Source: Chenopodium formosanum (Eukaryota; Streptophyta; Magnoliopsida; Caryophyllales; Amaranthaceae). Taken from it: DNA of 64,000 nt. The notes beneath the pieces were generated by a model that was not told the DNA's origin, did no database searches, and saw only the letters and a list, made by a program, of their open reading frames with translations. Of this stretch, positions 11,467 through 23,532 are shown one piece after another. Every line of letters begins with the position of its first letter. The stretch's first letter is position 1. Made by a program: the position numbers and the translations under genes. The stretch is taken from contig CM044856.1 of assembly GCA_024500155.1 (NCBI GenBank), positions 53,940,303-54,004,302 of the forward strand. Reading direction: 5' to 3'.

Positions 11467-12669
11467 TGAAACGAATAGTGTCCTTCGAACAAGTTTATTA
11501 TTCTAATAGCAGGTTCAGAATTATTAGAAAGCTAATATATTCAGCAAGGTCAAGTGATCGGAATGCATGGGTGGAGGACGCTTCCGATCAGTAATATTAA
11601 TATTATTAATATTACAGCTTAATCTTGACTGAACCCTTTGGGTCACACCCAAGCAAATATATGAGAACCAACTCGACGAATTAATTCAGAAGAAATTAAT
11701 TCGTCGCCCGAGTGTTAAATAATTAGACGTCGGTAATTCGAGCTTAGAGCGTCGAAACCGATCGTCGGAAGTCGAGTCTAAATAATAAAAGACGAGACGC
11801 GCAAAATAATAATAAATCAACAATATTCCCAACAATACCCATAGAATCGGAGTGCCCCGAGCATCCGAATGCTAAGGGCAAGACGAGCCGGCGCACCGTG
11901 CTGCAGCCACGGCCAACCGCGGCTAGGCACAGCAGCAGCCGCGCCTCGCCACGGTAGCAGCCGCAGTCGCACCACGCCACAGCAGCAGCTGGTGCGGGCT
12001 GGGCTCGGGCCGGGCTCGGGTTTGGATCGTGGCTTGGCTCGGGCCATAGGGCCGTGAGTAAGGGGAAGGTTGGAATATGGGAGCAAGTGGGTTGCCATGT
12101 GGCACAAGGTGAGGGAGAGAGTGGGGAGCAAGTTTGGTCCCCATCTCCAAGTGGTCCTCACCTACTCTCTCATGTATGCTTGACACTTGTTGATTTATTA
12201 CTAGTTTGCTTAATAATTTTATTTTAGCTTTAAAATAAAATGAGAAAATCTCATTGTCCCACATTGATGGGAGAGATTTTCATACTCCCATCATTCCCTA
12301 TAAATGCCCAACTTTGGGCATTGGAAATGATGCTTGAGTGGGAGTTAAATAGAGCATTCCATAATATTGGAAAAACTCTTAAACTCATATAACACTCGGG
12401 TATTGGTCGGACCTCGCTAACCCCCAGGTAGTAGACCTTAAAGTTGTGTTCGCCTTTTTGTGGGTGGATACCGTCGGAGGCGCGGCGCTTGACGTGCTCG
12501 TAGCTTTCAAGTAAGAGCCCCGGTTTTTGGGGGAAGCTCGCTTCGAGGGTAAGATTCGTTATCTTTTCTTTGTGTTTATTTATATATGCTTTATGATTTT
12601 AATTATTGCGAGCGGTTCCTTGGGTCAGGGTTTGTTTCCGCGGTGAGTCGGACTCACCAAACCCTAACA
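11467..12669 (+). repeat. LARD 5' LTR
   Basis: This 1,203-bp copy is ten bases longer than the 3' copy, mainly through CCAACCGCGG near 11,910. It has a GC-rich middle (11,880-12,060) made of CAGCAGC/GCCGCGCC words. The short ORFs on both strands there are composition artefacts. It also has the TATA box at 12,298-12,305. Confidence 0.9.
12298..12305 (+). promoter_or_regulatory. TATA box of LARD 5' LTR
   Basis: The sequence CCCTATAAATGCCC is present here, with CCCTATAAATACCC at 20,578-20,585 in the other LTR. It lies about 370 bp before the LTR end, a normal U3/R position. Confidence 0.55.
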
Positions 12670-12687
12670 GCGGTATCGGAGCCCCGC
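12670..12687 (+). other. LARD primer binding site
   Basis: GCGGTATCGGAGCCCC directly follows the LTR end and resembles the initiator-tRNA-Met PBS TGGTATCAGAGC of copia elements with two or three changes. Confidence 0.55.
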
Positions 12688-15600
12688 TCGTTTATTTTTA
12701 TAATTATGTTTTTCAAGGTTTATTTTGGCTTAACTTTTTTGGTTTAAGTTGCTAATTAGATTAGTAGCTCGGTTTTATTTATTTTAATCCCGTTTTAATG
12801 TCGATTTTGGCCCAGAACCCAGATTTTCGCCCAAGACTAGTGAATTTTGGGTGGAAAACATGTTCTGGAAAAGTTTTTATCCCCAGAGGGAACTGTGTTT
12901 TAGCCAAATTCTGACCAGAAATGCCTGTTTTGAGGGGTTTTTCGTTTTTTACGAAAAATTTTAAGTCTTTTCTAACCTTGAAATTAATGGCATAAATTGT
13001 TGATTATATGGTTGATAATTGCAAACTAATTGCTTTTTAGTGTGAAAGTTTTATTTTGAGGCTTCCTAAGTGTTAAAGATTCAATCTTTATTTGTGATAA
13101 GTGATTGAAACTTTAAAAACCACTAAATTCCATGTTATTTTGTATTAAACTTTGATGTTTTAATCATTTTGAGTTGATTGGAAACATAAAGTTTCGACTT
13201 TTGTGATAGAAATTTGGTTATCTTCATGTTGGAAGATATAATTTTCAAGGATTCACAAAATTTAGATGTTAAAATTTTCATTTGAACATTAAAGTTCATA
13301 TTTTTCCATCTTCCCTTTACTTTGTCAAATTCTCAAGTTTAATTTAAAATGATTAAATTGAAAGTGAGAAATTGCCTCAATTTTATGTTGCACCAAGCTA
13401 AACCAACTTAATTAAGAATGGTTCTTGGAATTATTTTGGTTATTTGCACTTTGAAAATTTTATTAAGTTAGACTTGTTTAAAATTTTTTTTTGCTCTCTA
13501 ATTAGTTCTAAAATTAATTTAGAATTAATTATTGTTGTCTCGCGAAAAGGGATCAAATCCCGAGGCCATGACACGCAAAACAAGGCAATGCATCACCTTG
13601 GCGAGCCGGGCTGCACAACAGCCCATATGTGGCTGCCAAGGTGGCAGCACCACCTTACTTGCGGCCACACGCGCGGCAGCAGCCACGCAAGGCAGCAGCA
13701 CACGCGGGCTGCAGCAGCTCGCGGCCGTGTGCCGTGGGCCGTGTGTTCGTGGTCTTGGCGTGTGTGTATGCTTGGTGCGGTGAGGTGGCTAGCCGTAGTA
13801 GGCTTGATGTTGCTTATTTTTTCGTTTTATCTATTTTAATTAATTTTGTTTATTTTAATTAAAATTTTGGGAGGCTAGGCCTCGGTTTTGAGCGGCATTG
13901 GCAAAATTTCATTTTGACAAGTTTGGGTGCTACCGACTTAATTAATTAGATTAATTAAGGAAATGCGGAATTTAATGGGAGCTTCAATTATTAATGACGT
14001 AAATTATATAATCGGTTAAACAACTTTGACTAGTTTTAATTAGGCGTGTTAATCGGATTAACCACCTAGATTAGTTACTAGTGCGCGCGTTGTTTAAAAT
14101 GCATTTTATTTTGTTTTAATTTGTAAATTGCATGGGCCATTCACAAATAGTGAATGGATGAATGGAATACATATATTCTCTCTCACAGGTTTTATGAAAT
14201 GGCAACTAGTGGGACCCGACTAGGATAGAAAATACGGACTACGTGCCGTTATGTATTTTTGTAAATCTAAATACGGTCTACGCACCGTTAAGTATTTTTG
14301 TACTTTATTATTTAGATCATTCCTAGTTGTAGACACTAGTTTTTGCATAGTTTGGTGAAGTCTTGAAGACGGCGTATCTTGGAAGACAAAGCCTTGAACT
14401 GCAAATGAGGACCTTTTGAAGATATGAAGATCTCAAGGGGTCATGCTAGTTGCCAATATGCATCTATAATTTCGCTTTATATTTTATGCTTATATATATA
14501 TGTATGAATTATTCGTTAGATGCATGTTTAGGTTTTCTTGATGTTGCGATGATTAGTTAAGTTCACTTAAATCAACCAACATAGAAATCCTAGGTCCCTA
14601 ATAATATTGAGTCAAACTTGCCTTTCCAAAACAACACTTACTAACCGAACGAGAGTGATGATAGGCTACGCCAAAGCGAGGTGCCATCACTTCTCCAAGG
14701 GGCATAAGGCACACCGAGTGTGCACGTTGCTTTTGGTTTAACTCATCGGTATGAGTGAGGAGTCCTCACATACCGTGGCAAAAGAGATACATCGTCAAAG
14801 ATGCATTAGATGCGACGATTGTCTAACCAAGCGTGGCTTAGAGCCATTAGCAAGGCAATGCTTACCCTAGAAGATTGAGTGTTTAAGACAAGCCAAAGCA
14901 TGCTTAACCACTCTTTGTTTCTTCGGATCTTGGAATCGCCTTATTTTCGCCAAATAGGGACAATTATTATGCGTAAATAAGACGTTTAATAAGATTGAAG
15001 TTTGCATGAATGCTATTAAATTTCAAACTTATTATGTTCTTGATAAATGGTTTACTTAGCACTTATATTTATAGTATTCTAAATCAAATAATATTGTTTC
15101 CATGATTGGTAAAGGAAATCCTTGAGAATAGTTCTCAAAGAAAGGAAAAGCATTTCTAAAATACAATTCTCATGAATGACTTTTATAATTAAGTCCGAAA
15201 GGACGGTTGGACATCATGTATTCAAAATACTAGGTAGTTTTGATAAAACATGAGGTATTGAGTTGCAAACTCAAGATTGTCAATTTTTGACAACAAACGT
15301 ATCTTTTCGCATCACAATTGAGTAGGACTCATTGATGTAGTAATTCGAGTAAGAATTAATGGAAAAGATGAAACTTTGTTTAACGGCGCACTAGGTGCTT
15401 GATTATGCCTAACAAAGTATAAGAGTCAAGGTACTTAAAGAAATTATTCTTAAAGTAAGATTATGAGATGTTGTATGATAAGAAATATAGGAAAGAAGGA
15501 ACGAAGAAAAGGAATTAGATTTCATTTCAACTTATGAGTTCATGTTATTTACTTAGCAATTCGTTATCTTCACAAGTATCGGATACTTCTTGAGTGTTCC

Positions 15601-18600
15601 ACTATAATAGTGACCTCAAACTATTGAAGTTAAGCTAAGTTATCGACTTACAAGCTTAGAATGAAGCAAGAAGAGCTACATCAGTTGTAAGCTCGTATGT
15701 TTTGTTTAAAGACCTTTTAAGCCAAAGGCTGGAACAAGTAATGGTTATTATGTTCCATAATCAGCAACTGATCCGTTTACACACAGAAAGACTCACATTC
15801 AAAGTAATGAGCAATAGTTGCGAGATTTATTTGAATGGGATGGTTATCCAAGCGTTGAGTTAAGAATGCTTGATTATAAACAAACATTTCTCTAACATGA
15901 TAAACTCACTAAGTTCAAGTCATGGGCTTGATTTGCGTTCCAAACATCTTTAGCAATGTCACATCGACAAGAACGTACTCAAGGCTCTATTAAATAGGCT
16001 CTTGATAGTTGCTTGAATTGGAATCGTTCTAAGACAAGAAAGTCTTACTTGTTGAAACCGACAAAGCAGAGAGCTATTGTTCTTGGTATAGACAGTTGAC
16101 TCTGAAGGCTAAAGAGGATTCAATTACTTCAATGTTTCACAAAGAATTTGAAAGGATATGGCTATATTCATCAAATGTGAACAAACTTGAATTGAGTAGC
16201 TCAAGAGTTCGGTGAAGTACAAAATCGACTTGGCAAGATATCAAAATGTCTAGATCGAATCGAGCGATGTTTGCTTGAGCCAAGCGTGACTATCTCAAAG
16301 TTATGAATGGAAATTTTCATAAATAACTCCATAAAGAACATGGTGTGTCTTCACGGAGACCTCGGTGTCATTTGAAAATGACTCGAACGATGATGGTTCA
16401 CAACCCTTCCTATAAAGTTCTTAAAGATTTGCACAAATGACTAAAGTTACACTAAACAATGTGTCAAAGCTAAAAAAGGATGCCATATTCAGTTATGGAT
16501 AGAAATAACTTCTAAAAGTCTTTTCAAGTATATGTCTAAGGCTCTTAGTCTCAGTGGGAGTTCACTAGCTCAATGGGAGCAAAGTGGCTCAGTGGGAGCT
16601 AGGTGACTCAGTGGGAGCTGAATGGCTCAATAAAGACTAAGATAGCTCAAGTAGGAGCTAACTGTTTGTTTTACAACGAACTTTTACCCAAAGACAATAT
16701 ACATGTCTCTTTGTAAGCATTCAAGTGAGACTACGGGTATTACCTCCACATCCTAGTTGAGAACAAAAATTGTTTGTTGCTCTAAGTAGTGTCTTTCTGG
16801 AAAGTAACACGTTTCCAAAACGACAAGTGGGAGGAAAATGAACTCGATGATCATCGATCTTAGCAACAAACTAGAACTGAGAATCTCGAAAGACCTTAAA
16901 GGACTTTGTGATAATGCTTGATCAAGAATACTCAAAAGGACTTTACAAGTGCCTTAAAAGAGAATTCATTACTCACAAAACATTAAAGATGTTGGAGTAA
17001 GATCAACATAATAAAAGGGCTTTGAAAGCGCCTTAAAACTCAGTGTTTGATGCCCTGTATAGGTATAGAATTCACCAAAGGCTTGGATTGAATCCTATAA
17101 ATTTTCTATTAAGTTAGAAACAAACCTAAGACTTACTAGCATACTATTTACTATTAAATAGTAAAGGAATAATGTCTTGTAAGATAGCTACGACAAATCC
17201 AAATTCCGAATAATGGTTAAAGACCATGAAAATCCGAAATAGACTCCATGTTTGAAAATCATGTTTGAAACTTGATTAATTTGCATGAAAGGTGAAAGAC
17301 CCATCGATTGCAAATAAATTTTCAAGGAGAAAACTAACATATGTGGAAATGTATATGCATACATAGCTAGATTAGTTGTAAAGGATATAATTATTTTCAA
17401 GGAGTAAATTTTAATAAAATCCCATTCACCACTCGGAATGCTCAAGTCTTTTCGTGATTGATCTAGCAAAATTGCGCATATGAAATATGGCAAAATAGAT
17501 ACCAAAACCGCCTTCCCAAAATTGAATTTTGGAAGTTACTATGGAATAGTCTAAGGGTTTTGAAAATCTAAATAATGCTAGATTTGAAAGAAAGCACATG
17601 GAATCCATCATGGGATTAAAGGAAGCATTGCATGAAGGAATTGGAATGTGTTTTCTCATAAAGTTAATAAGAGGATTGAGTTATGGAGAAACATAAAAAA
17701 ATTCTGATGAACAAGAAGTTTAGTGGGAGCAAAAGTAATGGTCCAACAAGAAGTTTACGAACTCTATTGTGGAACAACCATCAAATGCTAAATGTTTAGA
17801 TTTGAAAGTGTTTTCGACAATGGACCGAGCTAAAGACAATACTTAGAACATGTTGGGAATTAAGTTCTATGGTATAGACTTAATTAAATTTTTAAATGAG
17901 TAAAAGATATTACCATGTTAAACATGAAAGACTTTGAAAGGCTTTCGACCCATATGTATGAAGCTAAGTAAATGTTTGAACTAAGTATAAGCTAGGCTAA
18001 TTACTAAATCAAACAAGAAATACTCTAGTAAGAGACTTTCAATCATATCATATAGCGAACAATTTGGCAAGACTCAGTGTAACTGTATGAGCTAAATGTC
18101 ACATGGATGGAATAAAATTGAGAATCATTCTAGAATTAAATCCATCATGTAAGGCTTTGATATGGAATCGTTAGATTACTTACATGCTTAGAGCATGTGA
18201 AGTACGTATACAATAGCAATCGACATTAATCTAAGTAATAGATCATTAGATTATAGTCAAGAACATCAAAAGAACTTAGATAAGTAGTTGGATGAGTTCT
18301 TGACGCATGGAAACAAATATAATTTGAGTTTTGATGTTGCAAGCACAAACCTTAACAAGGATTAGAACCTTAGCAAGGAAGCCATTTATAAGCACGAGGC
18401 AAGTAGTGTCGTGGCTTGAGAATGGTAACATGGATGTGCATCCATGTATAATGTGCGGGAATTTAAGGAAAATTTCCATGATCACAAGTGATTAGGGTAT
18501 CCTAAATCGTTGTGAGTCGCTTGGAGTTAAACCCAAGCAAGGCATTATCGGAGAGTCTACTAAAATATATGTTGAGAATATTGTTGCCTTAAAGGCAATA

Positions 18601-19742
18601 ATAATATAGATGTTAAATGGAAAGGTTCGTTGTTGAACATTAATGATTGTAGGTTGTCAAGTAGAAGGTCTCAAATCATGAAAATGAGTGGGAGCCATTG
18701 CTTGGACAATAAATCCTGAATCACATGTAATCCATTAAATATCTCAAAATTTTATCATCTTATTATGGAAATGATGGATAATGAAGATGCTAAGGTTTGC
18801 AAAGTAATTATAACTAAACCTATGCAATAAGTGAACGACAACATTCATAATTGCATGAAAGAAATCAAGCATATCAAATATGGGTGTGATTTCTGTGAAT
18901 GTTTTATGAAGAGTATTACTCTTTAAACATTAGGGAAAAACCATTTATCATAAGATGAAACTTTGTGAAGTTTCATAGTGGAATAAAATATTTCTAAATA
19001 TTCCACAAAACTATTTAATTGTGGTTTAGAATTAAATAATGAGTCCATTCGATTTTAATAAATATTCAAAATAGGGTATCAAGTCAATGGCTTGGATAAA
19101 GAAACACCTATTAAGTGAACATTGAATATTTTAATCAAAAATTATCCCTAATCAAGGTCATATTTTGTGGACTATTGATGACCATCAGAGATTAGTGTGT
19201 AGTATGATTTGTAGCACCGTTTCTTGTGCTATGAGGATATAAATAATTTGCACAGGTTTTGGTTTAGAACCATACTGGATCGACCTATGAGGATACTTTA
19301 AGAGATTTAAAATCGTCATAAGTATTTTCTCATTATTACTATCGAAACTCTTTTCCTTTGACCATGAGTAGTGGGAGATCTCTTGTTTGAGTACTGGTCC
19401 GCCAAACGTCTGCCGTAACTGGGAATTATAAAGACAGATATCGGGCGGGTGAGTCCTCTTAGTAAGAGAAGCTACATTACAAGACTGGAAATGTCCCCCT
19501 ACTAACAATAGGGAACATGTCTTGTTGTTTACAAGGCCTCTAGAAGAGCGAGACTGTGAAAAATGCATGGCCGTGCTCAGATGGATTTTAGAAATCATCT
19601 GCTTATTGACAGTCAAACTCGGATTTCGAGAAACACTTCTGGACGTAACAGAGATGACTAGTAATCTTACTCTGTAGTTCATGAAGAGACATGAAGAGAC
19701 ATAGCATAAGGGCTATACACTAAATGCACACTTGTCCGGAAG
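12688..19742 (+). other. LARD internal region, no coding capacity found
   Basis: About 7 kb, AT-rich overall. I checked both strands: the ORFs present (for example 13,444-13,839, 17,188-17,505 and 19,185-19,682) show no motif of retroelement proteins. A GC-rich patch near 13,600-13,760 repeats the GCGGCAGCAGCC composition of the LTR. Plus-strand AGTGGGAG words recur throughout, with a tight 19-bp array at 16,537-16,630. Whether it is a decayed copia pol or was always non-coding cannot be settled by eye. Confidence 0.6.
16537..16630 (+). repeat. 19-bp tandem array containing PPT-like GTGGGAG
   Basis: GGGAG begins at 16,556, 16,575, 16,594 and 16,613, an exact 19-base period. The unit is approximately CTCAGTGGGAGCTNNNTGR. 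Its core is the same purine word as the element's own PPT (AAGTGGGAG at 19,746-19,754). Confidence 0.75.
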
Positions 19743-19756
19743 GACAAGTGGGAGAT
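19743..19756 (+). other. LARD polypurine tract
   Basis: GACAAGTGGGAGAT lies directly before the 3' LTR start TGAAAGG and matches the usual copia PPT form. Confidence 0.65.
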
Positions 19757-20949
19757 TGAAAGGAATAGTGTCCTTCGAACAAGTGTATTATTCTGATAGC
19801 GGGTTCAGAATTATTAGAAAGCTAATATATTCAGCAAGGTCAAGTGATCGGAATGCCTGGGTGGAGGCCGCTTCCGATCAGTAATATTAATATAATTAAT
19901 ATTACAGCTTAAACTTGACTGAACCCTTCGGGTCACACCCAAGCAAATATATGCGAACCAACTCGACGAATTAATTCGGAAGAAATTAATTCGTCGCCCG
20001 AGTGTTAAATAATTAGACGTCGGTAATTCGAGCTTAGAGTGTCGAAACCGATCGTCGCAAGTCGAGTCTAAATAATAAGAGACAAGACGCGCAAAATAAT
20101 AATTAATCAACAATATTCCCGAAAATACCCCTAGCATCGGAGTGCCCCGAGCATCCGAATGCTAAGGGCAAGACGAGCCGGCGCACCGTGCTGAAGCCAC
20201 GGCTAGGCAAAGCAGCAGCCGCGCCGCGCCACGGCAGCAGCCGCAGCCGCACCACGCCACAGCAGCAGCTGGTGCGAGCTGGGTACGGGCCGGGCTCGGG
20301 TTTGGCTCGTGGCTTGGCTCGGGCCATAGGGCCTTGAGTAAGGGGAAGGTTGGAATATGGGAGCAAGTGGGTTGCCATGTGGCACGAGGTGAGGGAGAGA
20401 GTGGGGAGCAAGTTTGGTCCCCATCTCCAAGTGGTCCTCACCTACTCTCTCATGTATGCTTGACACTTGTTGATTTATTACTAGTTTGCTTAATAATTTT
20501 ATTTTAGCTTTAAAATAAAATGAGAAAATCTCATTGTCCCACATTGATGGGAGAGATTTTCATACTCCTATCATTCCCTATAAATACCCAACTTTGGGCA
20601 TTGGAAATGATGCTTGAGTGGGAGTTAAATAGAGCATTCCATAATATTGGAAAAACTCTTAAACTCATATAACACTCGAGTATTGGTCGGACCTCGCTAA
20701 CCCCCTTGTAGTAGACCTTAAAGTTGTGTTCGCCTTTTTGTGGGTGGATACCGTCGGAGGCACGGCGCTTGACGTGCTCGTAGCTTTCAAGTAAGAGCCC
20801 CGATTTTTGGGCGAAGCTCGCTTCGAGGGTAAGATTCGTTATCTTTTCTTTGTGTTTATTTATATATGCTTTATGATTTTAATTATTGCGAGCGGTTCCT
20901 TGGGTTGGGGTTTGTTTCCGCGGTGAGTTGGACTCACCAAACCCTAACA
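19757..20949 (+). repeat. LARD 3' LTR
   Basis: This 1,193-bp direct copy of 11,467-12,669 ends in AACA and is followed by GTTAC, the probable right-hand target duplication. The TATA box is at 20,578-20,585. Its end splices back into LINE coding sequence in frame. Confidence 0.9.
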
Positions 20950-20954
20950 GTTAC

Positions 20955-23532
20955 TTCCAGTGCTAAAGCTGCTGCCAAATCGAATCACTCAAATGGAACA
21001 GTACCTAGGGTTTCTAAGGTTACTATTCCATTGGATGCTGGTGGATCTGGGCTCGGTGGTGCAACAGGACACTCTGTATTTCCTTCCTCAATCTCTCTGG
21101 AGCATATTGCGCATGATATTAATGAAGATCGAGCTACCCCTCTTTCTGACTTGGAGCTGAGCTCGCGCGATTCTGCTTAAAACCGAGCTGCTTCCCCTGT
21201 TCTGGAGCAGAATAGGACTCGTGCTTCATCGTTTGCTGGGAAATTGGCTGCTAAAGGAGCTTCACTATCCTTTGTTGCTCCGAAAGTGCAAGATGGAAAG
21301 CTAATTGCTGAGCTACAAGCAGCCGAGCTTGAGGAAGGTAATCGAAAATGGGCTAATGCTCTTGTTTTTTATATGGTTGGCTTTTATCCTACTATTGCTG
21401 TTGTTCTTCGTTTCTTTGCTCAACAATGGAATGATATGCAAAAACCAGATGTGTATTGGCATGATGATGGGTACTTTATTATCAATATGTGTTCTAGTGA
21501 TGATAGAGATACTATTCTTTGTTCTGGTCCTCATATGTTCTTTGGAAAGCCTGCAATAGTGAAGCCTTGGTGCCCTGATTTTGATTTTCATGCTGAAATA
21601 CTTAGAACTATTCCTCTTTGGGTTAAATTCCCTAATCTTCCACTTCATTGTTGGGGATCTCACACTCTTAGCCGCCTTGGTAGTTTGCTTGGAGTGCCAA
21701 TTTGTGCTGATGAGTGTACTACTAGACAACTTAGAGTGTCTTTTGCTAGGGTTCTGATTGAGATTGATGTTACAAAGCCTATGCCAACCTCTATGTGGGT
21801 TGAGAGTCCTTCGAAGGAATTATTGGAGATCAAGGTGGTGTATGAGTGGGCTCCTTCTTTTTGCTCTAAGTGTAACAAGATTGGTCATGATTGCTATGTT
21901 AAGCCTCCTTTGCCTAAGCAGGCTTCTAAGCAACCGGCTCTTGTTCCTCCTAAGAAAAAGCAAGTTTGGGCTCCTAAGCCTACCCATGTTCCTGCTCCTT
22001 CTGCTGTTGTTGATGTTGGGGTTTCTGTTCATGGTCAATCTATTATTACTCCACAGGTTCATACCTCTAAGAATTCAGATGAGGGTTGGAGAATAGTAGG
22101 GAGGAAAACAAAAAGGCAGCAAACTAGAGTTCATCAGCCTGCTTTCACCTCTAATGCCTTTGTTGCTTTGTTTGCAAATGAAATGGATGGTGCAGGTGGT
22201 TTCACTATTAATCCAAGCGGGGGTGAGGTTAATCCCCCTTTTGGTGTCATGATTTACTCTGTTTGGAATGTCAGGGGCCTGAATGACCCTGGCAAAGTTG
22301 CCTCTATAAGGAGGTTGCTTCACTCTCATTTAGTTGATGTTGTTGGATTGCTTGAAACAAAAATCAAGTTGAAAAATGTTCTCACTTATCAGAAGAAGTT
22401 TGGCTCTTCTTGGCTTTGGTTGTGTAATTATGATCATTCTCCCAAAGGGAGGATTTGGCTTGGTTGGAATGTGGATAGAGTAACTGTTAATGTCTTGAAG
22501 ACTCATGAACAGTTCATTCATTGTACTGTTTCTTCTAAGGATCTCTCTACTCAGATTTTTCTCACTGTTGTCTATGGTCTTCACTCCATTCATGATAGGC
22601 TTTCTTTGTGGGAGGGGCTCAGAAGCGTCTCTATCCAGCATTCTCCTTGGCTTTGTGTTGGTGACTATAACTCTGTTCTTCATGCTTCTGATAGGCTTCA
22701 TGGTGCTGATGTTACTGATTATGAGACTAGAGACTTTCAGAATTTGGTTGATGATTTGGACCTCACTGAGCTCAAAAGCAAAGGGTCCTTCTACTCTTGG
22801 TCTAATAAGGCTCATACTGGCCCTAGAACGCTCTCTAGAATTGATAGAGCCTTTGGTAATCAAGCTTGGTTAGCTTCTCATGGGCATGTGGAGACTGTTT
22901 ATCTCCCTCCATCTTTATCTGATCATAGTCCTGTTTTGCTGGATATTTGCTCTGGCCCTGTTGGGAAAGGTAGACCTTTCCGGTTTCTAAACTGTATTGC
23001 TGATCACCCTGATTTTCTTGATACTGTTTCGCAGGCTTGGGGCTCTGGTAGTTCTGTTTGGCAGAAGCTTAATTCTGTGAAGTCTAGTATCAAATCTCTT
23101 ACTAGCAAGCAGTTTGGTAACATTGAGGGAAAGATTGATCAGGCTAATGATGAGCTTTCTAGAATTCAAACCTTAATGGCTCAGAACCCTGATGATTTGG
23201 ATTTATATGCTAAAGAATCTGATGCTATTAAGGTTGTTAAGAACTGGAATGATATTCAGGAAAGCATCTTCAAGCAAAAATCTAGGATTAATTGGGTTAA
23301 GCTTGGAGATGGCAATTCCCACTACTTCTTTTCTGTGATGAAGACTAGGCAAGCAAGGAATAGAATTGACTCCATTTTTTATTCTAATCAGGTGTTGCTT
23401 AAGGATCCAGATGCTATCTCTCATGAAATTATCTCTTTCTATAAGTCTCTTTTAGGGACTCAGGCTCCTTGGCTTCCTGCTGTTGACCTTGTTACTATGC
23501 GGAGGGGTAAGCAGCTTAGCTCTGCTGCTTAG
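20955..23532 (+). pseudogene. LINE ORF1-like domain, zinc knuckle and endonuclease (fused frame)
   Basis: Continues the frame of 11,246-11,466. A stop (TAA, 21,178-21,180) interrupts a low-complexity linker, and the frame continues at once. From 21,244 a 762-codon stretch holds a DUF4283-like domain (KPDVYWHDDGYFIIN, GPHMFFGKPAIVKPW, VKFPNLPLHCW), then a knuckle-like CSKCNKIGHDCY at about 21,869. After a basic linker comes an AP-endonuclease domain from about 22,252: WNVRGLND, VGLLETK, GDYNSVL, FYSWSN and SDHSPVLLD. It acts as the target-nicking nuclease in LINE retrotransposition. Unlike usual plant L1s, no stop or frame change separates the ORF1-like part from the endonuclease. A TAG at 23,530 ends the stretch and the same frame resumes. 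Confidence 0.85.

Larger units (their letters stand above)
11467..20949 (+). mobile_element. Large non-coding LTR retrotransposon (LARD-like, copia-type PBS/PPT)
   Basis: Two direct LTRs (11,467-12,669 and 19,757-20,949) start TGAAA and end AACA. The putative 5-bp TSD is GCTAC (11,462-11,466) and GTTAC (20,950-20,954), one C/T mismatch. A GGTATCGGAGCC PBS follows the left LTR and GACAAGTGGGAGAT precedes the right LTR. These ends look like Ty1/copia elements (TGGTATCAGAGC and AAGTGGGAG...). The 7.1-kb interior has no ORF above ~130 aa, and none resembles gag, protease, integrase or RT. Size and lack of coding match a large retrotransposon derivative. The LTRs differ by about 40 substitutions by eye (3-4%) and one 10-bp indel. 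Confidence 0.85.

Noticed and set aside
11744..12264. Arg/Ala/Pro-rich ORFs in the LARD LTR (also 20,103-20,544)
   Set aside because: Both LTRs show them in the same place on both strands. They come from the GC-rich LTR block and no start context or domain is visible.
13444..13862. Overlapping 77-131 aa ORFs in the LARD interior
   Set aside because: Three frames are open at once because of a GC-rich patch. No retroelement motif.
22330..22863. Minus-strand ORFs of 122-197 aa across the LINE
   Set aside because: Shadows of the LINE endonuclease/RT frame with no motifs of their own.
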